DNA of 64,000 nt, from the NCBI RefSeq assembly GCF_025499515.1, contig NZ_JAMKFA010000001.1, forward strand, positions 186,001 through 250,000, given 5' to 3'. Of the stretch, positions 1 to 8,263 are shown in pieces. The notes beneath the pieces are model-generated. The model saw only the letters and a list, made by a program, of their open reading frames with translations. It was not told the origin of the DNA and searched no databases. How positions within the stretch are numbered: position 1 is the first letter of the stretch; each line of letters opens with the position of its first letter. Made by a program: the position numbers and the translations under genes. The DNA is from Flavobacterium odoriferum (GTDB lineage Bacteria; Bacteroidota; Bacteroidia; Flavobacteriales; Flavobacteriaceae).

Positions 1-662
1 AACGCCACTTTAATACCTCCTGCTACTAATGAAGGCTCCATAGAACCCGCAGACTCAATGTTATCAAAAGCAACAATCATACCGATTACTGTTCCTAAGA
101 ATCCTAACATCGGTGCTAAAGCAATAAATAAAGAAATCCAAGATACGTTTTTCTCTAATTGCCCCATTTGAACACCACCGTAAGCAACGATAGATTTTTC
201 AGCAGAATCTAATCCGTGAGATGAACGGTCTAATCCTTGAAAGAAAATAGAAGCTACAGGCCCAGAAGTGTTTCTTGCTACTTCTTTAGCCGCTTCAATT
301 CCACCTGATTTTAGAGCTGCTTCAACTTCTTCTACTAATTTTTTAGAATTTGTAGTAGATAAGTTTAAATAAATAATTCTTTCGATTGCAATTGCTAAAC
401 CTAAGATTAAACATAATAATACTGCTCCCATGTAAATTGGATCTCCCTCAATGAAACGTTTTTTCATAGATTGAGTAAATGTAACTTCTTCTGCCGCTGG
501 TTCATCTGTAGTAGCTACTGCTGCTTCATCTGTAGTTGCTGTTGCTGCTGAATCAGCTACTTGTTCTGTTGCTGGAGCTGCTGCTGCTGTTGAATCTTGA
601 GCTTGAACATTTCCAAAAGTCATAAGCCCTGTGATTGCTAAAATAGAAAATAATCTTTTCAT
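1..662 (-). CDS. MotA/TolQ/ExbB proton channel family protein (3' part missing)
   Basis: This gene reads leftward and runs off the window, so only about the first 220 codons are present. The start is the ATG at 660-662. The protein opens with a signal-like segment (MKRLFSILAITGLMTFG), then an Ala/Thr/Glu-rich low-complexity stretch to about residue 60, then a transmembrane helix (YMGAVLLCLILGLAIAIE) and the cytoplasmic helical domain. It ends in the second helix region (LAPMLGFLGTVIGMIVAF), which is typical of ExbB/TolQ. ExbB-type proteins use the proton motive force to energise TonB-dependent transport or envelope processes. The ExbD/TonB genes would be expected to the left. The N-terminal extension is common in Bacteroidetes homologues. 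The family call is firm; whether it is ExbB or TolQ is open. Confidence 0.9.
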   Translation of the reverse strand, partial: MKRLFSILAITGLMTFGNVQAQDSTAAAAPATEQVADSAATATTDEAAVATTDEPAAEEVTFTQSMKKRFIEGDPIYMGAVLLCLILGLAIAIERIIYLNLSTTNSKKLVEEVEAALKSGGIEAAKEVARNTSGPVASIFFQGLDRSSHGLDSAEKSIVAYGGVQMGQLEKNVSWISLFIALAPMLGFLGTVIGMIVAFDNIESAGSMEPSLVAGGIKVA

Positions 663-744
663 CGCTTTTGTTCTTAAATTTTAATTAGTTAATGGGTAAA
701 GATATAAAAATATTTATAATTTTTTTAAAATTAATATTGTTCTG

Positions 745-832
745 CAGAGAGGAAGGGATTCGAACCCTCGATACCCTTGTGGAGTATACACACTTTCCAG
801 GCGTGCGCCTTCGACCACTCGGCCACCTCTCT
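745..832 (-). tRNA. tRNA-Ser(GGA)
   Basis: On the minus strand an 88-nt cloverleaf with a long variable arm can be folded. The 7-bp acceptor stem pairs AGAGAGG with CCTCTCT and the T-loop reads GGTTCGAATCC. The anticodon loop contains GGA, which reads UCC/UCU serine codons. The long variable arm is expected for class II tRNA-Ser. CCA is not encoded. Confidence 0.97.
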
Positions 833-907
833 ATCGTAGCAATACTTGATTTTAAGGGTGCTAAATAACGTAAAAAAAATGATGTATAAAAATTTAATAT
901 GTTATTT

Positions 908-1939
908 TTATGTCATTTCTCCTCTAATGGCAGTTTCAAAAATGGTTTTCAACACATTATTAGAAACTTTCTGTCCCAAAAGATACATTAATTTTGTAAT
1001 AGCAGCCTCAGTTGTAATGTCTTTCCCAGAAATTACACCTATATTTTTTAACTGTGTACTAGTTTCATAATTGCCCATTGAAACGCTTCCTCCACTACAC
1101 TGTGTTACATTAATAACGTGAATATTGCTTTTTATTGCCTTTTCCAATGCTTGAACAAACCATTCTTCTGTTGGTGCATTTCCCGAACCATAGGTTTCTA
1201 ATACAATTCCTTTTAAGTTAGGTATAGCAAAAATAGCTGTTAACACATTTTTATTGATTCCCGGGAACAATTTTAAAATCGCAACATTATCATCAAATTC
1301 GGTGTGAACTTTAAGCTTTTTTACTGATTTTGAAACCAATATTAAATCTTTATTTACTTTTAAATGCACGCCAGATTCTGCTAATTCAGGAAAATTTGGC
1401 GAAGTAAACGCATTAAAATGTTCGGCACTAATTTTTGTTGTTCGATTTCCTCGATACAATTTGTATTCAAAATACAAACAAACTTCTTGAATTACAGGTT
1501 TTTTGTTGCTTTGTAATGATGCAACTTGAATTGCTGTAATCAAATTTTCTTTGGCATCTGTTCTTAAATCACCAATTGGTAATTGCGAACCCGTAAAAAT
1601 TACTGGTTTTGCTAAATTTTCCAACATAAAACTTAATGCAGATGCGCTATACGACATAGTATCAGAACCATGAAGTACTACAAAACCATCAAATTTTGAA
1701 TAATTTTCCTCAATTAGTTGTGCCATTTTTTGCCAATTGGAAATATTCATGTTTGATGAATCAATTGGAGTTTCAAAAGATATGGTTTCAATGGAACAAT
1801 CTAAAAGATGTAATTCGGGAATTCGATTAAGTAATTCTTTAAAGTCAAATGCTTTTAAGGCTCCGGTTTCAAAGTCCTTCACCATACCGATGGTTCCACC
1901 TGTATATATTAGCAATATTTTTGCTTTATGCGACGTCAT
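908..1939 (-). CDS. ansA: type I asparaginase
   Basis: This is a 343-residue cytoplasmic-type L-asparaginase that hydrolyses asparagine to aspartate and ammonia. The N-terminal nucleophile motif TGGTIG is at residues 13-18 and the second signature HGSDTM at 90-95; the DAKEN motif carrying the conserved lysine follows near residue 163. There is no signal peptide, which fits the type I (AnsA) branch rather than the periplasmic type II enzyme. Its start overlaps the 3' end of the acyltransferase gene by 14 bp, so the two are probably co-transcribed and translationally coupled. Confidence 0.92.
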   Translation of the reverse strand: MTSHKAKILLIYTGGTIGMVKDFETGALKAFDFKELLNRIPELHLLDCSIETISFETPIDSSNMNISNWQKMAQLIEENYSKFDGFVVLHGSDTMSYSASALSFMLENLAKPVIFTGSQLPIGDLRTDAKENLITAIQVASLQSNKKPVIQEVCLYFEYKLYRGNRTTKISAEHFNAFTSPNFPELAESGVHLKVNKDLILVSKSVKKLKVHTEFDDNVAILKLFPGINKNVLTAIFAIPNLKGIVLETYGSGNAPTEEWFVQALEKAIKSNIHVINVTQCSGGSVSMGNYETSTQLKNIGVISGKDITTEAAITKLMYLLGQKVSNNVLKTIFETAIRGEMT

Positions 1940-3065
1940 TCGTGTATTTCAATTTATTCACAACCGGATTTGCGTACATCGCCAAAAACCCTTCTTTCAT
2001 AGTTTCATTGTCGGCGTCAATTCGCATTTCTAATCTTCTTTCAAACAATTGACGCTCTTTTTCGTTGTACAAATGTTCAAATCGAGTTGTTTTGTATAAA
2101 ATATCGTAAGCAATAAAATTTGTTGGCCATAATTTATACGATTGTAAAATAGAATCGTCAATTACTTGTGCCAAAGCTTGAATTTGCTTGTTATTATTAT
2201 CGTTTTCGGCAATAATTTTTTCGTATTCGTTTTCTAAAACATCGCCTACATGAATGTGAATACGTTTCTTTTGCCCGATGATTCCACTTAATAACGTAAT
2301 GAAATCTTCATTTTTCTCCTTAATATACACTTCGTCTTTTGAAAGTGCAATTAATTGCGGCATTTTCAAAGCGTCTGTTGGATCATATTCATACGAAATA
2401 GAAACAGGAACAATTTTTAATTTCTTAAAGAAGTCCATCACTCTTGCTTCATCATTTGCCATGGCTACCATTTTCAAAACTCCTTGATGCGTGGCATCAT
2501 TACCGTCTTTGGTTCTTCCTTCTCGTTGGGCAATCCAAACCGAACGATTTTCTTTAGACAATAAATGATACATATATTCCGCCATCAACTTAGAGCTTTG
2601 CAATAATTCTCTTGGCGATAATCCTCTTTGAACTAAGAAATTTCTGTTCAATTTTGATAGTTTCAGTAAAAAATCTTTCTGTACCAAATTATCTCCAATA
2701 GCCGAAGCCGTCATTACCAATCCATGATCAATTAAAGAAACATTCAGTAATGAAGTATCTAAAATAATATCGCGATGGTTGGAAATAAATAAATACGAAG
2801 CATTAGGTTCTAATTTCTCAAAACCAGAAGTGGTAAGTCCTTCCGAACTTCTCTCTAAAACTCTTTGAATCGATTGGTAAACAAAATTAACTTGAAAATC
2901 TCGAATAGAATGCGTTCTACTCAATTGTTCTTTCCAAATTTCATCTTCTAATTCTGGAAAAGTAAAATCCATCATAGCCTTCATCATAGGATGATGCAAC
3001 AAAGACTTCAAGGCTTCGTTTACTTCAGAATCATAATAAGGGCGAATAGAATCGAATTTTGTCAT
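1926..3065 (-). CDS. 1-acylglycerol-3-phosphate acyltransferase family protein
   Basis: This 379-residue protein resembles the PlsC/PlsB-type glycerolipid acyltransferase superfamily. The acceptor motif is SNHRDIILD around residues 95-103, and a downstream EGRTKDG motif resembles block III of the family. In this subfamily the catalytic His and the following Asp are spaced H-x5-D rather than the usual H-x4-D. The likely role is acylation of a lysophospholipid or related acceptor at the inner membrane; the substrate cannot be read from sequence. It lies 62 bp after the TatD gene and overlaps the asparaginase gene, so the three genes may form one unit. Confidence 0.8.
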   Translation of the reverse strand: MTKFDSIRPYYDSEVNEALKSLLHHPMMKAMMDFTFPELEDEIWKEQLSRTHSIRDFQVNFVYQSIQRVLERSSEGLTTSGFEKLEPNASYLFISNHRDIILDTSLLNVSLIDHGLVMTASAIGDNLVQKDFLLKLSKLNRNFLVQRGLSPRELLQSSKLMAEYMYHLLSKENRSVWIAQREGRTKDGNDATHQGVLKMVAMANDEARVMDFFKKLKIVPVSISYEYDPTDALKMPQLIALSKDEVYIKEKNEDFITLLSGIIGQKKRIHIHVGDVLENEYEKIIAENDNNNKQIQALAQVIDDSILQSYKLWPTNFIAYDILYKTTRFEHLYNEKERQLFERRLEMRIDADNETMKEGFLAMYANPVVNKLKYTNDVA

Positions 3066-3127
3066 ATCTATTTTGAAAACAATTCACAAAAGAACAAAAA
3101 TTTTATGAATTGAAACTTTATTTTAGG

Positions 3128-3907
3128 TTAAATTCCGAAAATTTGTTTTGAATTTTCAGTAGTAATTCTTGCAATTTCCTCAAGTGGTAACTGATAAATT
3201 TCGGCTAACTTTTGAGCTACCAATAAAGTATAACCACTTTCGTTTCGCTTTCCACGATAAGGAACTGGAGCTAAATACGGTGAATCGGTTTCTAAAACGA
3301 TGTATTGTAAATCAATTTCATTTAAAAATTGGTCGATTTTTCCGTTTTTGAAAGTTGCTACACCTCCAATTCCTAATTTCATTCCTAACGAAATCGCTCT
3401 TTGGGCTTGACCCAAATCACCCGTAAAACAATGAAAAATTCCGAATAAATCATTCGATTTTTCACTTTCTAAAACCTCAAAAACCTCATCAAAAGCATCG
3501 CGACAGTGAATATTGATGCCTAATTTATACTTTTTCGCTAATTGAATTTGATGCTTAAAAGCGTGTTGTTGTTCTTTTAAAAAGGTTTTATCCCAAAATA
3601 AATCAATTCCGATTTCTCCTATTGCATAAAATTTTCTAGATGCCACCTCTCTTTCTACATGCGCCAATTCTTCTAAGTAATTTTCCTTCACGTAAGTAGG
3701 ATGTAATCCCATCATTAGAAATACATTTTCGGGATATTGCTTTTCCAATTCGTACATTTTAGTTGTATAATTAGAATCAATTGAAGGAACAAAAAAACGA
3801 GAAACGCCTGCATTGATTGCTCTTTGCATCATTTCGTTGCGGTCTTGATCAAATTCTTCTGAATATAAATGCGAATGGGTATCGGTTAAAATTAGTTGCG
3901 AGTTCAA
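3128..3907 (-). CDS. TatD family metal-dependent hydrolase
   Basis: This 259-residue TIM-barrel hydrolase has the TatD/YcfH metal ligands in order: DTHSH near residue 9, the GEIGID glutamate, the INIHCRDA histidine, the FHCFTG histidine and the LETDSPYL aspartate. Family members are Mg-dependent 3'-5' DNA exonucleases or deoxyribonucleases, and some have housekeeping roles in DNA repair. The length is normal. The start at 3907 is the first Met and leads straight into the first beta strand. It is the first gene of a probable minus-strand unit with the acyltransferase and asparaginase. Confidence 0.92.
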   Translation of the reverse strand: MNSQLILTDTHSHLYSEEFDQDRNEMMQRAINAGVSRFFVPSIDSNYTTKMYELEKQYPENVFLMMGLHPTYVKENYLEELAHVEREVASRKFYAIGEIGIDLFWDKTFLKEQQHAFKHQIQLAKKYKLGINIHCRDAFDEVFEVLESEKSNDLFGIFHCFTGDLGQAQRAISLGMKLGIGGVATFKNGKIDQFLNEIDLQYIVLETDSPYLAPVPYRGKRNESGYTLLVAQKLAEIYQLPLEEIARITTENSKQIFGI

Positions 3908-3945
3908 AATTTTGACTTTTAATTTATTTGTAAATGTAAAAAAAT

Positions 3946-3976
3946 TTGCACAATTAAATTTCAGAATATATATTTG
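3946..3976 (+). promoter_or_regulatory. Bacteroidetes-type promoter of the lipoprotein gene
   Basis: A TTTG (-33) ends at 3948, followed after 20 bp by the perfect -7 box TATATTTG (3969-3976). The start codon of the lipoprotein gene lies 33 bp downstream. Confidence 0.65.
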
Positions 3977-4009
3977 TAAATATAATTTTAACTTTTAAAT
4001 TTTCTACTT

Positions 4010-4462
4010 ATGAAAAAAATTTTGATTCTCTTAACAATCTTATCATTATTCACTATCTCATGTTCAAAAGATGATGATTCATCAAGCTCAAACACAAAAT
4101 TTGTTAAAATGACGGTTGATGGTGTTGAAAAAAACTTTGACACAGTAATTGTGAATGAAGAAACTTATGATGCTGGTACTCCTGATGCATATACTGAATT
4201 AACAGTAACTGCTACCATTGGAACTAGCACTAGTGAAATGGTTGTATTCATTGTAGAGAAAGGTGATGTTGGTTCGGATGTGATTTATAGCTTTGTTTAT
4301 AAAAATGGCTCAACAGAATATCGTAATAATGGAGATTTAAATACAAATATTTCAACCAATAGCAACAATACAATTAAAGGAAATTTTTCAGGAGAAGTTT
4401 TAAATTTTTCTACAGATGCTACAAAAACGATAAATAATGGTTCATTTGAAATAAACTATTAA
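4010..4462 (+). CDS. small secreted lipoprotein of unknown function
   Basis: The protein has 150 residues with a type II signal peptide: MKK, a hydrophobic core, then the lipobox FTISC with Cys18. The sequence after the Cys (SKDDDSSSS) is Asp/Ser-rich, as in lipoproteins of this phylum, some of which are exported to the cell surface. The rest is rich in beta-prone segments and Thr/Asn and resembles a small beta-sandwich domain, but I do not recognise a family. It has its own promoter upstream and a strong terminator downstream, so it is probably monocistronic. Confidence 0.85.
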   Translation: MKKILILLTILSLFTISCSKDDDSSSSNTKFVKMTVDGVEKNFDTVIVNEETYDAGTPDAYTELTVTATIGTSTSEMVVFIVEKGDVGSDVIYSFVYKNGSTEYRNNGDLNTNISTNSNNTIKGNFSGEVLNFSTDATKTINNGSFEINY

Positions 4463-4483
4463 TAAAATAATTTATTATATTTT

Positions 4484-4512
4484 AAAGAGCTGTATTTTAC
4501 AGCTCTTTTTTA
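4484..4512 (+). terminator. rho-independent terminator
   Basis: A perfect 10-bp stem (4484-4493 with 4499-4508) around a 5-nt loop is followed by a T-run. The next gene starts only 4 bp beyond it. Confidence 0.85.
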
Positions 4513-4515
4513 TTT

Positions 4516-4953
4516 ATGGAAGATTTGCAAGACTTTTTAAAAGGAAAAAAATATAAAAAGATAAAGTTTACGGTGCTGAAAACCCAACATTTATTAATCA
4601 AAGGAAAGATAAATGGCGTAAAAGGTAACTTTATTTTAGACACAGGAGCCAGCAATAGTTGTGTAGGATTTGAAAGCATTGAACATTTTAAGTTAGATGC
4701 AGAAATTTCAGAAACAAAAGCTTCAGGTGCTGGTGCAACGGGAATTGAAACACAACTGGCAAAAAATAACGAAATTCAATTGGGAAGATGGAAAAATAAA
4801 AAGTTTTATTTGATTGTTTTTGACATGAGTCATGTAAATGATGCACTTCGTCATTACAAAACGAAACCTGTTGATGGTATTATTGGCGCTGATGTTTTAC
4901 TAAAAGGAAAAGCTATTATTGATTATAGTAATCATTGTTTGTATTTAAAGTAA
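4516..4953 (+). CDS. retropepsin-like aspartic protease (clan AA)
   Basis: This 145-residue protein has no signal peptide. It carries the single-domain aspartic protease motif LDTGAS at residues 41-46 and the later hydrophobic-hydrophobic-Gly motif (DGIIGADVL), as in retropepsin-like proteins that act as homodimers. The catalytic Asp42 is intact. The gene begins immediately after the terminator of the preceding gene and has no visible ribosome binding site. It may depend on readthrough, or on initiation very near the start. Its substrate is unknown. It could instead be a binding domain without proteolytic activity. Confidence 0.8.
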   Translation: MEDLQDFLKGKKYKKIKFTVLKTQHLLIKGKINGVKGNFILDTGASNSCVGFESIEHFKLDAEISETKASGAGATGIETQLAKNNEIQLGRWKNKKFYLIVFDMSHVNDALRHYKTKPVDGIIGADVLLKGKAIIDYSNHCLYLK

Positions 4954-4973
4954 ACTGTTAGAGAGTTTAAAAC

Positions 4974-5004
4974 AAAAAAATCCAACATTTCTGTAGGATT
5001 TTTT
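4974..5004. terminator. bidirectional terminator between convergent genes
   Basis: Nine paired bases (aaaaaatcc with ggatttttt), then a mismatch and three more pairs, close a short loop. A-tract and T-tract flanks allow use on both strands, by the protease gene and by the T9SS gene. Confidence 0.7.
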
Positions 5005-5031
5005 GCTTGTATTTAATAAAAATATTGGGAT

Positions 5032-5889
5032 TTAAATTGTATCCTTTTTTAGAATTTTGCCCTTTTTTACAATTCGACTTTCACTAGTAATTGTGTAAAA
5101 ATATAATCCAGGATTAAAATCAAAGGTTTCTAATGTGAGTTCGTTGATAAATTCTTTTTTCATAATTTCTCTCCCTGTTAAATCAAAAATTCGTAACTCA
5201 GATAAATCATTATTATTTAACTTAAAAGTTAAATAATTTGAAAAAGGATTTGGAAAAGAAGCAATTTCGGTTTCATGTGATTCATCAACTAGTCCTAAAG
5301 TGTTTTCTATTCGAATGTTATCCACATGTATCCAACTTCCTGTAGTTCCTGTTACTAATGGTTTTAAAGTTATGAAGTTCCCATTGCTTGGTGCAACAAA
5401 AGTAAAACTCCTTTCCGTCCAAGAATAAGAAGGTACCGAACTATGAATTAATGTTCCAAATGATAATGATTCTGTAGAAAGACCAAACTGAAGTGGAATT
5501 AACCCGCCTGCGCCTCCACCATCGGTTGAAACTTTATCAAAATATCTAATTGTATAAGAATTTCCTTGAACTAAATTCATGTCAATTTCTAACGAAATAG
5601 CATCACTTCTAAAACCAACTCCTGGCTGTGTACCATATCCAATTCCTAGAAACCAAGTCCCATTTGCAGGACTTCCATATGGACATGTGCTTTTAAGCAA
5701 ATCAGGACCTGAGAAGAAATAATCTCCAAAAGCAAATGAATTGGAAATAGAGTTATTATATGTTGTATTTGAAGGATTTATAAGGCATGAACTTAAAGAG
5801 TTTATCTCAAAATTCCCATTTATTATAGTTTGGCTCATGCAGAAAGAAGAACTAAATAAAATGGTTAAACTAAGTAGAAGATTTTTCAT
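5032..5889 (-). CDS. T9SS type A sorting domain-containing secreted protein
   Basis: The 285-residue protein starts with a Sec signal peptide (MKNLLLSLTILFSSSFCMSQ). The middle part is a beta-sandwich-like domain with Trp/Tyr-rich strands and a WIHVDNI motif, like carbohydrate-binding or jelly-roll modules of secreted flavobacterial proteins. The last 75 or so residues form a T9SS C-terminal sorting domain: FPNPFSNYL, then LRIFDLTGREI, then GLYFYTI and a basic end. It should be exported across the outer membrane by the type IX system and anchored or released. The ligand is unknown. Confidence 0.88.
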   Translation of the reverse strand: MKNLLLSLTILFSSSFCMSQTIINGNFEINSLSSCLINPSNTTYNNSISNSFAFGDYFFSGPDLLKSTCPYGSPANGTWFLGIGYGTQPGVGFRSDAISLEIDMNLVQGNSYTIRYFDKVSTDGGGAGGLIPLQFGLSTESLSFGTLIHSSVPSYSWTERSFTFVAPSNGNFITLKPLVTGTTGSWIHVDNIRIENTLGLVDESHETEIASFPNPFSNYLTFKLNNNDLSELRIFDLTGREIMKKEFINELTLETFDFNPGLYFYTITSESRIVKKGKILKKDTI

Positions 5890-6030
5890 TTTTTTATATA
5901 ATTTTTATGTATTTGGTGTGATTTTTACTGAGGTGATTTAATCTTTTGATGAAATCACAAGCTCATTAGAAGTTGAGATTTTTTGTGGTCGTTTTTTAAA
6001 TTCAATTATTTCCCATGAAATTCAACCGAA

Positions 6031-6819
6031 TTAATTCTCATCTAAAATTACTTTGAAGTCGATTTCTTTATATGTTGAAGAGTCTTTAATAGTAATTCTA
6101 GCTTTGTTAGTAGCATCACTTCTTGAGAAAAGAAATGTTTTGACATGATCATTTTTAATTCCTTCGGGATATTTATTGTATTCTGTAAAAAGCGAATCAA
6201 TATTTAAAACACTATTTTTTGGGTCTTCACAATATAGCATCATATCAAAAGGTTCAAAGTAATTTTCAAATGATTTTTTTAATGTTTCTTCAAACCTTTT
6301 TTGATTTAATTTATTCTCTTTCACAATTAATGCTATTTCATTTTTATATTCTAAAGACTTTTTATCGTTTTTAGAAAGTAATGATTTGACATCTAGAACA
6401 ATAACTTTAATATCGTTTTTCGAATAAACTGTTTTATTAATTTTTTCTAAGATTCCATCAATTTTTATAATTGTTTCTGCTTCTTCTGAAACGTTAAAAA
6501 AGCGTGCTTTACCATTGAGAGATGTTAATTTCTTAGTCTTTTCATTCTTTATAAAAGTTATCCAAAATTCTCTATTTGCTTGCGTTAAAAAATATTCGGG
6601 ATTAATTTTTTGATGCGTTTCATTAGTTGCATAAACGGTTATAAGTTCACATCTGTTTGTGTTATCTGGAAAATTTTTAACACTTAGCATTATAGTTTCA
6701 TTAATAACATCGCTAGTGTCTATGACGGTTCTATCATATTCAATTTTTACTTCTTGACTTTGTATGTTATAAGTCGTTAGAAAAAGTGTGATGATTAGTT
6801 TTATTACTGTGTCTTTCAT
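6031..6819 (-). CDS. secreted protein of unknown function
   Basis: This 262-residue protein has a signal peptide (MKDTVIKLIITLFLTTYNIQSQ) and is Lys/Glu-rich afterwards, with no transmembrane segment or sorting domain. I do not recognise a family. The mature part mixes beta-strand-like stretches with a helical region around residues 130-180 and is probably periplasmic. It is separated from the next gene upstream by a terminator and from the T9SS gene downstream by about 140 bp, so it may stand alone. Confidence 0.75.
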   Translation of the reverse strand: MKDTVIKLIITLFLTTYNIQSQEVKIEYDRTVIDTSDVINETIMLSVKNFPDNTNRCELITVYATNETHQKINPEYFLTQANREFWITFIKNEKTKKLTSLNGKARFFNVSEEAETIIKIDGILEKINKTVYSKNDIKVIVLDVKSLLSKNDKKSLEYKNEIALIVKENKLNQKRFEETLKKSFENYFEPFDMMLYCEDPKNSVLNIDSLFTEYNKYPEGIKNDHVKTFLFSRSDATNKARITIKDSSTYKEIDFKVILDEN

Positions 6820-6851
6820 GTTGATTGGTTTTTACTGATTTTTTCAGTAAA

Positions 6852-6886
6852 AAAAAGAGTAAATTTTAAAAATATTTACTCTTTTT
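6852..6886 (-). terminator. rho-independent terminator of the envelope operon
   Basis: A 13-bp stem (6852-6864 area pairing with 6874-6886) with A- and T-tract arms lies just past the stop codon of the last operon gene. Confidence 0.75.
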
Positions 6887-6902
6887 GTTGGTGGTTTTTC
6901 TT

Positions 6903-7343
6903 TTATTTAACTTTTTCAATTTTGGTTACGTCTATATCGCACCAATCTGATAATCCGCCAAGTAATTCGCCAGTAACTCTTATTTTATCACCTAATTTTA
7001 CTGGTTGTCCATTGTCGTCATAGATTTTAACATCTTCTTCGGTAAATCCATCTGGAAGCAAGTCCATCATGTTTTTCTTTTCACCTTCAATTTTGCTAAA
7101 TGTGCTTATCTTTAGCATTGGAATTCTGAATTTTCCTTTTTCTGCTTCAAAAGCCATAGTAACGCTTCCTCCAGCACTAAAAAAACGCTCTGGCAATCTT
7201 ACAATTCCTTCGCACATGACAATTTCACCTTTATAATCTTCATTGCAGATTTCTGAAGCCTTGACTAATTTTGGAGGGTTTGACGTGCAAGAACTTAGTG
7301 AAACTATGCAGATTAATACTGCTATTTTTATAACATTTTTCAT
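6903..7343 (-). CDS. lipoprotein with possible OB-fold
   Basis: The protein has 146 residues with a lipoprotein signal ending in SLSSC (Cys19). The mature part follows an order seen in tRNA_anti-like/OB-fold proteins: a first strand with YKGEIVMCEGIV, later LGDKIRVTGELLGG, then DIDVTKIEKV. This suggests a small beta barrel, but the match is weak. It is the last gene of a five-gene minus-strand operon and lies 9 bp after the preceding gene. Function is unknown. Confidence 0.75.
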   Translation of the reverse strand: MKNVIKIAVLICIVSLSSCTSNPPKLVKASEICNEDYKGEIVMCEGIVRLPERFFSAGGSVTMAFEAEKGKFRIPMLKISTFSKIEGEKKNMMDLLPDGFTEEDVKIYDDNGQPVKLGDKIRVTGELLGGLSDWCDIDVTKIEKVK

Positions 7344-7352
7344 ATTTTTAAT

Positions 7353-7910
7353 TTATTTTTTATTTCTAGACATTTTATTCCAAGCACTTTCATATCCTAA
7401 ATCAATAGATGGATATACACTTTTAACAAATTCTAAAACTTTATTTCTATCATTTTCTGATGCTTCAAATAAAGAAGGAAAAGCATTTACATCAGTTTTA
7501 AACAAACTTGTTCTACTTCCTTTTTCTTCAAAAGCATACGAATAATTATTCATAAAATATCGGGTTCTTTTTTTTACTATATAAAACCTACCCATTTTAT
7601 TTAGGTCGATAACTTCTGAGGTATTGAACGTTTTGCCTGAATCTGTTTTATTGTAAAAAGTAATTGTATTTCCATCAGATTCTACCATTAAATACACTTG
7701 TTTACATGATAAGTAAGTATAAATCTTTGAAGCAAATAAAAGAAACCCAGAAACTAATAGTAAACCAACAATCAAAATCCACCAAGAAAAACCTTCTCTA
7801 AAGAAAAATGTTCCGAAGCTAATAACACCTAAGCCACAAAATAATGTTGCGGCAATACACAATAGGAACTTAAAATTCCTTTTAAACAATACGATTTGCA
7901 GACTTTTCAT
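7353..7910 (-). CDS. two-helix membrane protein of unknown function
   Basis: The protein has 185 residues. Two adjacent transmembrane helices lie at about residues 13-33 and 43-63, followed by a soluble beta-rich region with alternating hydrophobic residues. That layout is like membrane-anchored PH-like proteins of the YcxB type, but no defining motif is visible. It sits between the 88-residue membrane protein and the OB-fold lipoprotein in the same operon, with gaps under 20 bp. Confidence 0.75.
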   Translation of the reverse strand: MKSLQIVLFKRNFKFLLCIAATLFCGLGVISFGTFFFREGFSWWILIVGLLLVSGFLLFASKIYTYLSCKQVYLMVESDGNTITFYNKTDSGKTFNTSEVIDLNKMGRFYIVKKRTRYFMNNYSYAFEEKGSRTSLFKTDVNAFPSLFEASENDRNKVLEFVKSVYPSIDLGYESAWNKMSRNKK

Positions 7911-7926
7911 GGGTACAATCTATATT

Positions 7927-8193
7927 TTAAAAACGACCTGTTGCAATGTAAAACATTAACCAACCTATACAACCGATGGCTAATCTCCAAATCAATTTTT
8001 TCAACAAACCATTAGATGTTGCTTTTCCTTGTTCTAGATATTCGTCTGTTTTTTCATTTGCTGTTCCTACTTTCTTAGATAATTTTGTTCCAGCAACGGC
8101 ACTTAATGATATGATATAAAGAATTCCAACCCAAGCGGCATTGATAAATCCTAATACCATCATTATCATTCCTATAATTGATAAAGTTTCCAT
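7927..8193 (-). CDS. small two-helix membrane protein
   Basis: The protein has 88 residues with one hydrophobic helix at about residues 4-34 and another at about 67-85. A polar linker with Lys/Glu joins them (KVGTANEKTDEYLEQGKATS). I do not recognise a family. Its position inside the operon, with short spacing to the next gene, supports it as a real gene. Confidence 0.7.
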   Translation of the reverse strand: METLSIIGMIMMVLGFINAAWVGILYIISLSAVAGTKLSKKVGTANEKTDEYLEQGKATSNGLLKKLIWRLAIGCIGWLMFYIATGRF

Positions 8194-8263
8194 TTTTTTA
8201 GTATTAAATTAATCCCAAACAACATAAAACATGAAGTTTGGGATTTGAATATTTTATTAAAAA

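Noticed and set aside
846..1070. Short plus-strand reading frame overlapping the asparaginase gene and the gap after tRNA-Ser
   Set aside because: It is antisense to a clear asparaginase gene and shows no motif or start signal of its own.
5890..6030. Gap between the two secreted-protein genes, with a weak GTGATTT/AAATCAC inverted repeat
   Set aside because: The stem is only 7 bp with a 12-nt loop and lacks a T-tract; nothing else convincing is present.
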